The notes under the pieces were generated by a model. It was not told the origin of the DNA and searched no databases. It was given only the letters and a program-made list of their open reading frames with translations. A DNA stretch of 16,319 bases from JANXDG01 sp964521665 (GTDB lineage: Bacteria; Elusimicrobiota; Endomicrobiia; DTEH01), in assembly GCA_964521665.1 (NCBI GenBank), contig CAZFSG010000029.1, positions 1-16,319 on the forward strand. Direction: 5' to 3'. Shown one piece after another: positions 1-7,912 of the stretch (within the stretch, counting starts at the first letter, position 1; each line of letters starts with the position of its first letter). Made by a program: the position numbers and the translations under genes.

Positions 1-93
1 AACTTGTTTTTGAGAAACAACTTGCTTTTTTTCTTTCCCACAAGAAGTTAGTATTACTGCTAATAAAACAAAGTTTATTACTATTCTTTTCAT
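1..93 (-). CDS. pilP: PilP-like pilus assembly lipoprotein (5' part only)
   Basis: Only the first 31 codons are in the window; the gene continues past position 1. The peptide begins MKRIVINFVLLAVILTSCGK: a short basic start, a hydrophobic stretch and a lipobox (L-T-S-C), so it should be a lipoprotein processed at Cys18. Its ATG overlaps the pilO stop in an ATGA arrangement (start 93-91, stop 92-90), which points to translational coupling. PilP is the lipoprotein that follows pilO in type IV pilus alignment operons and links the PilN/PilO inner-membrane complex to the PilQ secretin. The name rests on gene order plus the lipobox, since the PilP fold itself lies outside the window. Confidence 0.75.
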   Translation of the reverse strand, partial: MKRIVINFVLLAVILTSCGKEKKQVVSQKQV

Positions 94-629
94 TTTAATG
101 TATATGCAATAAGTATACAAGTACCAGATAAATTTAAATCAGTTTGTGTTGTTTGAGAATAATTTAGTTGTAAATTTTGTGCAGCAAAAATACGTCTACC
201 CTGTGCTATAGAAGCTAAAAACTGTGCTAAATTATGATAATTTGTCATAAAATTTATTGAAAAAGGTATTTCATTAAACTCTTTTGGTGAAGAATTTATT
301 TCTTTAGGTGTAAGATTTGAAATTTTTACATTATAATATTCTGCTTCTTTCCCTATAATTTTTATAAGTTCTGGGATATTTGGCGTAGTAGGTAATTTTT
401 GTTTAAGTTGTTCTATTTGTAATCTTAACATTTCTGTTTCTTGTTTAAGTAGTGGTAGTTGTTCTTTTAAAATTCTTGCTTTATTTAATCTCGCAGATTC
501 TTCACTTATATTTTTTTTAACTTCTACAATTTTCTTTCTTAATGGCAATAATAATAAATTATAGTATATAAACATAAAAGCGACAAAACATAAGATAATA
601 AGAAAAAGTTTTTGTTGGTCTTTTTTCAT
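90..629 (-). CDS. pilO: PilO, type IV pilus alignment subcomplex protein
   Basis: 179 residues. One transmembrane segment lies at about residues 7-28 after a short charged cytoplasmic start (MKKDQQK), followed by a heptad-rich coiled coil at about 30-78 and a globular region from about 85 to the end that fits the ferredoxin-like PilO fold. PilO forms heterodimers with PilN in the periplasm and helps to connect the cytoplasmic PilM ring to PilP and the outer-membrane secretin. It starts 7 nt after the pilN stop and its own stop overlaps the pilP start, so it lies inside the pilMNOP operon. Sequence identity in this family is low, so the call rests on topology, length and gene order rather than on catalytic motifs. 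Confidence 0.88.
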   Translation of the reverse strand: MKKDQQKLFLIILCFVAFMFIYYNLLLLPLRKKIVEVKKNISEESARLNKARILKEQLPLLKQETEMLRLQIEQLKQKLPTTPNIPELIKIIGKEAEYYNVKISNLTPKEINSSPKEFNEIPFSINFMTNYHNLAQFLASIAQGRRIFAAQNLQLNYSQTTQTDLNLSGTCILIAYTLK

Positions 630-636
630 TAATGTT

Positions 637-1209
637 TTACTTGACTGTATATTTAAATTCTATTGTAAAATTATGTAGTTCGTATTTTTCCTGTTGAGAA
701 ATATTAATGGGTCCTAAACGAACATCTTTAAACTTTTCAGAATTTTCTAAATTTGATAAAAAATCTGCTATTGAAAACTTGTCATATGAAAAACAAGTAA
801 GTCTTACATCTAAAGAAGAGATCATATTATTTGCAGTATCACGAATAACAGTTGTGTTCAAATTTGATAACCAAATATTCTCAGGCAATACTTTCAACAA
901 ATCAACCATAAATTTGGGATATATAAGACCACTAAATAATAATTGTGAAACAAGTTGTTTCGTAGATTCTAACTCTGCCTTGGTTTTTTGAAGTTGATCA
1001 ACTTCTTTAACAATAGGTTCTAAACTTTTTATTTCCCTCTGTATAATAGCAAGTTCTGTTTGCAATTTTATTAACGTAGAAAGTTGTAAAATATAAAATG
1101 AAATTAAAACTACACTCACTATACCTGCGGATAATATGACCAAAGATACTACTTCTTTAAATTTTTGGCGTTGGATAAATTCCTGAGGTAAAAGATTGAT
1201 ATTAACCAT
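637..1209 (-). CDS. pilN: PilN, type IV pilus inner-membrane protein
   Basis: 190 residues. The N-terminus MVNINLLPQE matches the short cytoplasmic N-I-N-L-L-P motif with which PilN binds a groove in PilM. A transmembrane helix follows at about residues 20-45, then a coiled coil (about 45-90) and a periplasmic domain of the ferredoxin-like type. It anchors PilM to the inner membrane and pairs with PilO. The start codon lies within the end of pilM (8-nt overlap), so the two are probably translationally coupled. Length and domain order are normal for the family. Confidence 0.93.
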   Translation of the reverse strand: MVNINLLPQEFIQRQKFKEVVSLVILSAGIVSVVLISFYILQLSTLIKLQTELAIIQREIKSLEPIVKEVDQLQKTKAELESTKQLVSQLLFSGLIYPKFMVDLLKVLPENIWLSNLNTTVIRDTANNMISSLDVRLTCFSYDKFSIADFLSNLENSEKFKDVRLGPINISQQEKYELHNFTIEFKYTVK

Positions 1210-2299
1210 TTTGATACCCTTTAATTGCTAACCCTACTGCTACTGCAAAAAACGGTCTTAATTCATTAGGTACATCATCTGCATTTAATATTCTTTTAAA
1301 CGGGTCCACAATTTCTGTTTCTATCTTGAATTCAGAAGTAAAATACAACGCTAAATTTTTTATTACACACCCCCCACCTGATAAAAATATCTTAGATATA
1401 GGCTTTTGTTCTCCTTTTTGAAAATAATAAAAATCAATAAGTTTATGAAGTTCTGTAGAAAATTCTTTTAGTATCGCAACTAAATCTTTTGAAATACTAA
1501 GTTCAACTTTTTTATTCTGTGAAAGATATTCTTCTTTTTCTTCATCTGTAAGTATCAATCCATCATTTTTAAAATAGTTAATAATTTCTTCTATTTCCAT
1601 TTGTTTGAGTTTTTTCATCTCGTTTAGAATATAAAACATCCCTAAAGGCAAATCACGACATGTTTTTGCAACACCATTTTCTATAATTGCAACATTTGTC
1701 ATATTAGCACCAATATTTACTACACAAACGTTTTCATTTTCTATTTCGTAATTATATTTCAAAGTTCGTTCTATTGCAAAAATATCTACATCTATATATT
1801 TGGGTACAATACCACATTGTGTCAAAATATTTATATGTTTATCAACAACATCTTTTTTTGCAGCAACAACTATAACTTCGTTTTTGCGAACACCTTCTTC
1901 AAGAATCTCACCTATTATATCAAAACTTAAATATACTTCTTTAATAGCAAACGGAATATACGGCTCTGCTTCTATAGAAATAGATTTAGAAAGTTCTTCT
2001 TTTGTCAACAACGGCACTTTAATAGGACGAATAACTACTGATGGTCCTGAAATAGACGATACTGACTTTTTTGGCAAATTTTTATTTTTAGAAAATATAT
2101 TCTTTAATATATCTATTACTATTGCTTCTCTATTTTCAGGAGGTGTTTCTAATGAGACAATCTCGTTAGGTAGGTTAACGAGATGCCAGTTATTAAGATA
2201 AAGTTTTTTTTGTCTTGTAGTTAAATATACAACTTTAATATTTTTTGAACCAATATCTAATCCAACACATTTTTTTCTGTTTAAAAAACTTATTTCCAT
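1202..2299 (-). CDS. pilM: PilM, actin-like ATPase of the type IV pilus machine
   Basis: 365 residues from the chosen ATG. PilM is a cytoplasmic actin/FtsA-fold ATPase that binds the PilN tail and links the pilus motor to the alignment complex. Visible nucleotide-binding motifs are phosphate-1 at about residues 11-19 (CVGLDIGSK), phosphate-2 at about 192-202 (VVNIGANMTN) and the adenosine loop at about 303-312 (IFLSGGGCVI). The reading frame stays open 20 codons further upstream to 2359, but that extension would run into the 3' strand of the RNase P RNA. The PilM family normally starts a few residues before the phosphate-1 motif, so I place the start at 2299. No strong ribosome binding site precedes it. 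The gene begins 15 nt after the rnpB 3' end. Confidence 0.94.
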   Translation of the reverse strand: MEISFLNRKKCVGLDIGSKNIKVVYLTTRQKKLYLNNWHLVNLPNEIVSLETPPENREAIVIDILKNIFSKNKNLPKKSVSSISGPSVVIRPIKVPLLTKEELSKSISIEAEPYIPFAIKEVYLSFDIIGEILEEGVRKNEVIVVAAKKDVVDKHINILTQCGIVPKYIDVDIFAIERTLKYNYEIENENVCVVNIGANMTNVAIIENGVAKTCRDLPLGMFYILNEMKKLKQMEIEEIINYFKNDGLILTDEEKEEYLSQNKKVELSISKDLVAILKEFSTELHKLIDFYYFQKGEQKPISKIFLSGGGCVIKNLALYFTSEFKIETEIVDPFKRILNADDVPNELRPFFAVAVGLAIKGYQNG

Positions 2300-2314
2300 A
2301 AATTTCTTAGTTAA

Positions 2315-2738
2315 CCAACAGGATACAAAATGTAAGCCGGTTTCTGTATCCTGCAACAAGCAGGATAGGTATCATTTGTCTACTGCGACCTACCAAAAAA
2401 CTTGGTCTTGCTTCCTGCAAGGATTTAGCCGTTTCACCCTTCCCTTCGTCAAAAAATGACTTATAGGAAGGCTATCCCATACTCAATTTTAATTGAGTAT
2501 GGGACCTCCAAGAGTCACCCCTTGGAGCGTCTCTGTTCGCACCTCTATCCCACTAATTGTGGGACGGTTGGTTTCCTACAAGAATCCTACTTTTTTGTAG
2601 GACGTCTTGTAGTCACCAACTGCATTTTTTTCTCAGATAGCATATTTTAAATGCTATCTGAGAAGGAAGACCGGACTTTCCTCCCCTTTTCTTTCAAAAA
2701 GAAAAGAGGCGATACCTTTTCATTTTGTATCCTGTTGG
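2315..2738 (-). ncRNA. rnpB: RNase P RNA, bacterial type A
   Basis: Catalytic RNA of the tRNA 5' maturation enzyme, about 424 nt. On the minus strand I can read the universally conserved blocks in order: GAGGAAAGTCCGG (P4 5' side), AACAGAGA, GGTGAAACGG, GCAAGACCAA, and ACAGAAACCGGCTTA (P4 3' side). The ends form a perfect 18-bp P1 helix, with 5' strand CCAACAGGATACAAAATG (2738-2721) and its exact complement at 2332-2315. P2 (GGTATC with GATACC) and a P3 hairpin (CTTTTCTTT with AAAGAAAAG) also pair. The P15-P17 region is very short: only a run of T residues separates GACCAA from GGTAGG. The P1 5' strand overlaps the end of the zinc-ribbon gene. Exact ends are taken from P1 and may differ by a few bases. 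Confidence 0.95.
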
Positions 2739-3463
2739 AAATCATCTATAATATACAAAATCCGTGAACAAGAAGAACATAAAACAAAATCTTCATATTT
2801 CTTTATCTCACTTATTTCTTGTTCAGTTAACCGCATATTACAAACACCACAATTGTACCCATCCGGTGTTTGAACAACTGGCGACATTACACTATCTCTG
2901 TTATTATGCACATGTTCATAAATTGTAATATATTTTTTTTCTACTTGTTGAGAAAACTCATCACGCTGTTTCTTTTTTTGTTGAAGTTGTTCTTCTAACT
3001 CTTGTTTCCGTTTAGAAAGTTGGTCAATTTTTTGTTTTATTTCCGCTTGCTCAAAAGAAAAATTCTTTTCTATTTCTGAAATTTGTTTTTTCAAAGAATC
3101 CTGTTTTTCCATTAGTTCAAGAATCTCTGTTTCAATAATATCCTTTTGCTGATTTAATTTCTCTATTTCAGCAAGCAATGCACGATATTGTTCATTAGTT
3201 TTTACATTATTTAATTCTTGAGTATGTTTTTTTATCTGTTGTTCTACAGATTGAAGATCTAAATCTTTATTCTTTAGTTGAACTTGTAAATTCTTAATTT
3301 TTTCTTTTTCCTGTTCAATCTCTTTCTGTTTTTGTAATTGAATTTCTTGTTGTTTTTGTATCTCAGTAGGGATGGAATCTATTTCTTCTTCTAAAAACTG
3401 TATTTCTTCGTCATATTTCTGTAAAATTACAAACTTTTTTATAATTTCCTTAAGGTCAGCCAT
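2720..3463 (-). CDS. coiled-coil protein with C-terminal C4 zinc ribbon
   Basis: 247 residues. About residues 15-180 are an almost unbroken Gln/Glu/Lys-rich coiled coil containing the family-typical stretch KTNEQYRALLAEI (88-100). The C-terminus carries a treble-clef style zinc ribbon with Cys205, Cys208, Cys229 and Cys232, followed by SRILY. This is the zf-RING_7/CT398-like family; in some bacteria its members lie next to rnpB, as here, and the structural literature suggests a role as a protein-binding scaffold. The exact function is not established. The stop codon and last five sense codons (Gln-Gln-Asp-Thr-Lys) overlap the 5' strand of the RNase P P1 helix. Its start overlaps the rpe end by 8 nt. 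Confidence 0.9.
   Translation of the reverse strand: MADLKEIIKKFVILQKYDEEIQFLEEEIDSIPTEIQKQQEIQLQKQKEIEQEKEKIKNLQVQLKNKDLDLQSVEQQIKKHTQELNNVKTNEQYRALLAEIEKLNQQKDIIETEILELMEKQDSLKKQISEIEKNFSFEQAEIKQKIDQLSKRKQELEEQLQQKKKQRDEFSQQVEKKYITIYEHVHNNRDSVMSPVVQTPDGYNCGVCNMRLTEQEISEIKKYEDFVLCSSCSRILYIIDDFQQDTK
2748..2790 (-). promoter_or_regulatory. possible rnpB promoter inside the zinc-ribbon gene
   Basis: A TATTAT hexamer on the minus strand (2753-2748) lies 9 nt before the start of the RNase P P1 helix, a good distance for a -10 box. No convincing -35 box is visible 16-18 nt further upstream (the region reads TTCTTCTTGTTC). RNase P RNA is needed in excess over mRNA for a zinc-ribbon protein, so a separate promoter is expected on general grounds, but the sequence support is weak. 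Confidence 0.25.
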
Positions 3464-4187
3464 AATTTGGTTTTCTTTTATAAAATTTTAATCTTGTTGT
3501 CAACATATTAAATTTTTTTATTTTTCTAACAAAATTTATATCACAAAAAATTGCATTACCTACTACCGGCAACTCACAACCTAAATCTATTATATTTTTA
3601 ATGTTTGTTTCGTTTATTCCACCATCACACGAAATTATAAAACTCAACCTTTTTTGTTGACGTATTTTTACTAACTCCTCTACTTTAAACAAACAATCAG
3701 ACAAAATTTTTTGTCCACCAAAACCAGGTTCTACAGTCATCACTAAAACTAAATCTATAAGTTCAAGATATGGTAACAACTTCTTAACAGATGTCGCAGG
3801 CTTTATCGAAATACCACAAAATACATCATGACTCTTAATATCATAAATCAGTTTCTTTATATCTCTTTTTTTAACTGCTTCATAATGGAAAACGATTAAG
3901 TCAGCACCTGAGTTTATATACCACAAAAAACTTTCTTTTGGATTGTTCACCATTAAATGCACATCAAAAAAACATTTTGTATATTTTCTTAACGATTTTA
4001 TCACTGGTGGTCCTAAAGTTAAATTTGGAACAAAATTGCCATCCATAACATCTATATGGATAACTTTAGTTCCTGCATGTTCAAGTTTTTTAACTGTGTT
4101 ATATAGATTAGCAAGATCGCTGGTTAACAAAGAAACAGAAATTTTGGGTAATGGAGAAAGCGCTTCTCTTAACGACTTATCTTTCAT
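3456..4187 (-). CDS. rpe: ribulose-phosphate 3-epimerase
   Basis: 243 residues from the ATG at 4187; a TTG lies one codon upstream. The enzyme interconverts ribulose 5-phosphate and xylulose 5-phosphate in the pentose phosphate pathway, using a metal-bound TIM barrel. Visible family motifs are HIDVMDGNFVPN at 44-55 (His44 and catalytic Asp46), DVHLMV at 75-80 (His77), MTVEPGFGGQ at 150-159 (phosphate-binding loop) and SCDGGIN at 186-192 (second catalytic Asp188). It is slightly longer than usual (about 220), with about 13 extra residues at the start and a basic tail. The ATG lies 11 nt inside the preceding PASTA gene, with a GGAG ribosome binding site 9 nt upstream, so it is translationally coupled. 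Confidence 0.95.
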   Translation of the reverse strand: MKDKSLREALSPLPKISVSLLTSDLANLYNTVKKLEHAGTKVIHIDVMDGNFVPNLTLGPPVIKSLRKYTKCFFDVHLMVNNPKESFLWYINSGADLIVFHYEAVKKRDIKKLIYDIKSHDVFCGISIKPATSVKKLLPYLELIDLVLVMTVEPGFGGQKILSDCLFKVEELVKIRQQKRLSFIISCDGGINETNIKNIIDLGCELPVVGNAIFCDINFVRKIKKFNMLTTRLKFYKRKPNYG

Positions 4188-5124
4188 CAATTAACACTCC
4201 ATCTACAAAAATTCGTATACGAGAATTTTTTTTGGGTGGAACAAACAATTGTATTTTTTGTTTTGGCAAAGTTGGTTTGTTATACAACACATTTTCACCC
4301 TCAGCACTAATTTGCACTATTTTAACATTTTTAGGAGTATCCCCTAAAAATGGAAGTTCGTATTCAAAATTATATGATATTTGCTCTTTCTTCAGTGCAG
4401 ATTTATTTTTTGCAATCACAACTTCAATAAATGTTGTGTTACTAATTATTTCATCTGGGAGAGGTCGTTGGTCTATAACTTCGGAATCATTATACCCCTC
4501 AACAACTTCTTCTTTAACATTTATTTCAAACCCATATTTTTGTGCCCACTGATACACATCATTTATATGTTTGTTTTTAAAATCTGGCATAAGGATAACA
4601 TCTTCTGGTGGAAAACCTAATGAGACAACTATGTTCACAGGTGTATTTTTATCAACAAGTTCACCTTCTCGTGGTTGTTGCTCAATAATTTTATTTTTTG
4701 CAACTTTTAGTGAATATCGTTGTGTAACAGTACCAATAAATAAAGTATATTGTCTCAACAAAACTTCTGCTTTACGATAATCTTCACCAACAATGTTTGG
4801 AACAAAAACTTTTTCTCCACCTAAACTTAATACCACATTTATTGATCGTCCTTCCCGAACAACCATCCCTGCCGAAGGTTGTTGCGAAACTACAGTCCCT
4901 ATCGGATAATTAGGATTATACACTTCACCTATTTTTTTAAGACTAAGATTCATTTTTGATACAATATCTAACGCTTCATATACAGATTTGTTAATAATAT
5001 TAGGGACAACAACTTCTTTTTTTGAATGAACTATTTTTTCAGTAATATTATAAAGAAGTATACTTAAAAAGAAAAAAATTACCAACCACAACAAAAACTT
5101 CATCCCTTTTTTCTTTTTTACCAT
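4177..5124 (-). CDS. membrane-anchored protein with three PASTA domains
   Basis: 315 residues. A basic start (MVKKKKGMKF) is followed by one transmembrane helix at about 10-27, then three PASTA repeats outside the membrane at about 38-102, 105-170 and 176-239. Each contains the V-P-N/D-x opening and a Q-x-P-x-x-G or related turn. A final domain of about 70 residues (246-315) is rich in beta-strand residues and ends IRIFVDGVLIDER. PASTA domains bind peptidoglycan fragments in Ser/Thr kinases and penicillin-binding proteins. Here there is neither a kinase nor a transpeptidase domain, so it is probably a peptidoglycan-sensing or -binding anchor in the periplasm. It starts 3 nt after the stop of the protease-barrel gene and overlaps rpe by 11 nt. 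Confidence 0.9.
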   Translation of the reverse strand: MVKKKKGMKFLLWLVIFFFLSILLYNITEKIVHSKKEVVVPNIINKSVYEALDIVSKMNLSLKKIGEVYNPNYPIGTVVSQQPSAGMVVREGRSINVVLSLGGEKVFVPNIVGEDYRKAEVLLRQYTLFIGTVTQRYSLKVAKNKIIEQQPREGELVDKNTPVNIVVSLGFPPEDVILMPDFKNKHINDVYQWAQKYGFEINVKEEVVEGYNDSEVIDQRPLPDEIISNTTFIEVVIAKNKSALKKEQISYNFEYELPFLGDTPKNVKIVQISAEGENVLYNKPTLPKQKIQLFVPPKKNSRIRIFVDGVLIDER

Positions 5125-5127
5125 AAC

Positions 5128-7905
5128 TTAAATTCCGCCTGTAATTGTAAAATATAAATAATATGGTTTGTTTACATCAAACTGTCGTGCAAAAGATAAT
5201 TCAAATTTTAATACAAATGTTTGCAATACAAATGTATATAGTTTAAACTTTACCCCTAAAGCACTGTAAAATTTTTGTCTTTCACCATCAAAACCAAAAT
5301 CAACAAAGTTTTCTTGATAAAGACTTTTGAGAAATAAATCAGGAAATAAATACCACATATAATAATTAATATCGTAAACAAGTGGGATCCTCACCCCTAA
5401 CCTTAACAACCCTATCTGTGAAGAAACAATATCGTTATACCACACACCACTGAACCGTTCAGGACCGCCAAAATAAAAATTTATTTTATCTTTACCAAAA
5501 CTTGCTAACAATTGTGTACGAGTAAATAAAGACCACTCTTTACCTAAATTAAAATAGTTTACAAAATAATACTTAAAAATACAATATGAAAAATCTCCAT
5601 CATATATTCTGTCAGAAACTTGTGCAATAAACAAACTATTATATCCTCTCACCGGTTCTAAATATTTGCCTATAATAGTATTTATCTCGTATTCAAAAGT
5701 AACTATATTTTCTCGCTTTCTTTCTGTGTAAAATTCTGACAAATGTTCATCAATCATGTTTAAATAACTAAAAATAATACCGATTGCAGAATTTCTATTA
5801 AAAGGATAATATATACCTAAATTTGTCCCTAACAATCTTTTTATTGCATCTTCTTGTATGTTATACACACTTTCCGCAACAATATTCAACAATATTATTG
5901 GTCTCCATTTCAAAAATTCATATTGTATATTTACAGAATAATTTTTATCACCCAATACTACCGACGACACTGCACTTTTATGTTCCCCTACCATATCTGA
6001 TCCTTGCCAGTATAACAACATAATTAACCCCTCATACGAAGAATAATATATAAATGGTAACAACAGATCCGTAGAAAAATTAAATTTATACGGTTTTATA
6101 TTTTTTAATGAAACATTTTGTAATTCATATTTTTGTTCTTTTAAATCATTTGTAGAAATTTCAGATAAAAACACATAGTTTTGTGTCAGATCTGTTATAT
6201 TAAACTTATACACATCTTGATTAAAATTACGATAATAACACAGAAGAATTGTATCTTTTAAACAATATACATAGTTAACCCCACCTATAACATTTGTAAG
6301 TTTGGTAAACTTTGTTAGTGAAGAAATTTCTACTATAAACAAATTTTTAACACCATAAAATTTTTTATCATAATCGTCAGTATAGTCGCTGATAAACAAA
6401 ATACGTTGGTTATCTATCAACTGAGGAAATTCTTCATCCGTAATTGTTGAAGTTACTTGTTGTTCCAAATTGTTTTGCAAATCATACAAAAATATATCAG
6501 TCTGCCAAGTTAAAACATCTGATTTTTTACACTGGAGCTCTTTTGTATAAACTAACTTTTCATTATTAAAATAAATTTGTGAAACAAAATTTTCATCTTC
6601 TTTAAGTTTTAGAAGTTTTTTGTTCTTTATCTCATATTTAAAGATTACACTCTTACAATCTTTAATCCCTGCTAAATAAACATTTTCACCATCAGACGAA
6701 ATATAACTTGAGACAAGTAAATCTATATCTTTTTTAAAATTTATTTTTTTTAACCTTCTTGTAAAGATATTATACAAATATAAATAGCTTTTATTATTTT
6801 TTAATCCTACAAAACACAAAATGCCATCTTCTGAAACAGAAACACGGGTTGTGTCTGTTTGAACAAAATCAATGTTTTTGTCAAAAACATTTTTTGGTAT
6901 CAACAATTTTTCTTTATTCGTTTTATCTTTAACATAAAACATTATTTTACCTTCAGAATCACCTAAATATATGATTTTATCTTTGTACATTATTGGAGAA
7001 TAATAATGAACTGGATACACATCATTTTTTGTAATTTTTTTAGATACATCCAAATCTGTCATAGAATTTATTTCTACTTCATAGTTATAATAAGTTCGCA
7101 TTTCTTCGAAAAATTTTTGTTGCAATTTTTTTAAATCTATCCCTAACGCAATAGACAACACACTGTTTACATCAAACCTGTTTCTATAAAGTTTTAATAT
7201 ACTTACAAGCCGTTCTCTTCCATATTCTGTTTCTATAAACTCTATAAGTTTTGCAGATTGTTCATACGCAGGTAAAACCATATGTGGTTTCAAATGTGCA
7301 AAATTGTGTAAATGTTCTAATGGAAGCAATTTATTTGACACTGCCATGTCTCTAACTAACATTTCTTGTAATGTTTTCGTATACAATGCAGACCTATATT
7401 CAGCAAGACCTTCTAACAACCAATTTGGATAAAAAATTGATTTTAATAACAATGGTGTTCTCCATACACCCGAATATAAAATGTTAAATTGTACTTCGTG
7501 GATAAACTCATGATTTATGACATGTTGGAAAAATTTCATTGAACCTGTATATGGCACAAGCAACCTATTTTTAAACGCTTCAGTAACACCACCAGTTCCT
7601 TCAGAAACATAAACAATAGTATTCTGTAAAAATTGTTGATATCCATAGTAAATAAAGAACGGTATTTTATAATCAAATTTAACATCAAAATATTCTGTAT
7701 TTTTAACAAAAGTTTCTTCTAAAATTTGTTCTATTTGAGGCAAAATTTTTTCAAATTTTTCATCAGAATAATATACATCAAAATTTTCAGTTGGATAAAT
7801 TTTGTATTTAAACACATCTGTTTTTATACAATAAGCTTCAGCAAATAAAAAAAATAATGAGAACAAAAATAAAACAAAAAATTTGTTCAAGTTCATAAAG
7901 TTCAT
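5128..7905 (-). CDS. secreted gluzincin protease-propeller-outer membrane barrel protein
   Basis: About 925 residues from the ATG at 7905; a TTG at 7920 would add five residues and another ATG lies at 7896. None has a clear ribosome binding site. A signal peptide ends near AEA-YC. The N-terminal third matches a Peptidase-MA-like gluzincin: the zinc motif HEFIH (132-136) is followed by WLLEGLAEYRS, whose Glu169 would be the third ligand. Roughly residues 290-600 show repeated short beta-strand blocks such as VSEDGILCFVG and ISSDGENVYLAG, typical of TolB-like propellers. The last 280 residues alternate like a beta barrel, contain FYFGGPERFSGVW near the Omp85 strand motif, and end YLYFTITGGI. 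Predicted role: an outer-membrane-anchored periplasmic protease or envelope assembly factor. The substrate is unknown. Confidence 0.8.
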   Translation of the reverse strand: MNFMNLNKFFVLFLFSLFFLFAEAYCIKTDVFKYKIYPTENFDVYYSDEKFEKILPQIEQILEETFVKNTEYFDVKFDYKIPFFIYYGYQQFLQNTIVYVSEGTGGVTEAFKNRLLVPYTGSMKFFQHVINHEFIHEVQFNILYSGVWRTPLLLKSIFYPNWLLEGLAEYRSALYTKTLQEMLVRDMAVSNKLLPLEHLHNFAHLKPHMVLPAYEQSAKLIEFIETEYGRERLVSILKLYRNRFDVNSVLSIALGIDLKKLQQKFFEEMRTYYNYEVEINSMTDLDVSKKITKNDVYPVHYYSPIMYKDKIIYLGDSEGKIMFYVKDKTNKEKLLIPKNVFDKNIDFVQTDTTRVSVSEDGILCFVGLKNNKSYLYLYNIFTRRLKKINFKKDIDLLVSSYISSDGENVYLAGIKDCKSVIFKYEIKNKKLLKLKEDENFVSQIYFNNEKLVYTKELQCKKSDVLTWQTDIFLYDLQNNLEQQVTSTITDEEFPQLIDNQRILFISDYTDDYDKKFYGVKNLFIVEISSLTKFTKLTNVIGGVNYVYCLKDTILLCYYRNFNQDVYKFNITDLTQNYVFLSEISTNDLKEQKYELQNVSLKNIKPYKFNFSTDLLLPFIYYSSYEGLIMLLYWQGSDMVGEHKSAVSSVVLGDKNYSVNIQYEFLKWRPIILLNIVAESVYNIQEDAIKRLLGTNLGIYYPFNRNSAIGIIFSYLNMIDEHLSEFYTERKRENIVTFEYEINTIIGKYLEPVRGYNSLFIAQVSDRIYDGDFSYCIFKYYFVNYFNLGKEWSLFTRTQLLASFGKDKINFYFGGPERFSGVWYNDIVSSQIGLLRLGVRIPLVYDINYYMWYLFPDLFLKSLYQENFVDFGFDGERQKFYSALGVKFKLYTFVLQTFVLKFELSFARQFDVNKPYYLYFTITGGI

Positions 7906-7912
7906 AAAAAAT

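Noticed and set aside
1800..2201. Plus-strand open frames opposite pilM, rpe, PASTA, glgA and galT
   Set aside because: They are antisense shadows without domains, ribosome binding sites or suitable codon use; the minus-strand genes carry clear family motifs.
2300..2359. Longer N-terminus for pilM
   Set aside because: The extra 20 codons come from the 3' end of the RNase P RNA (P4 and P1 strands) and do not fit the usual PilM start just before the phosphate-1 motif.
2456..2650. Plus-strand open frame of 64 codons
   Set aside because: It is the complement of conserved RNase P RNA.
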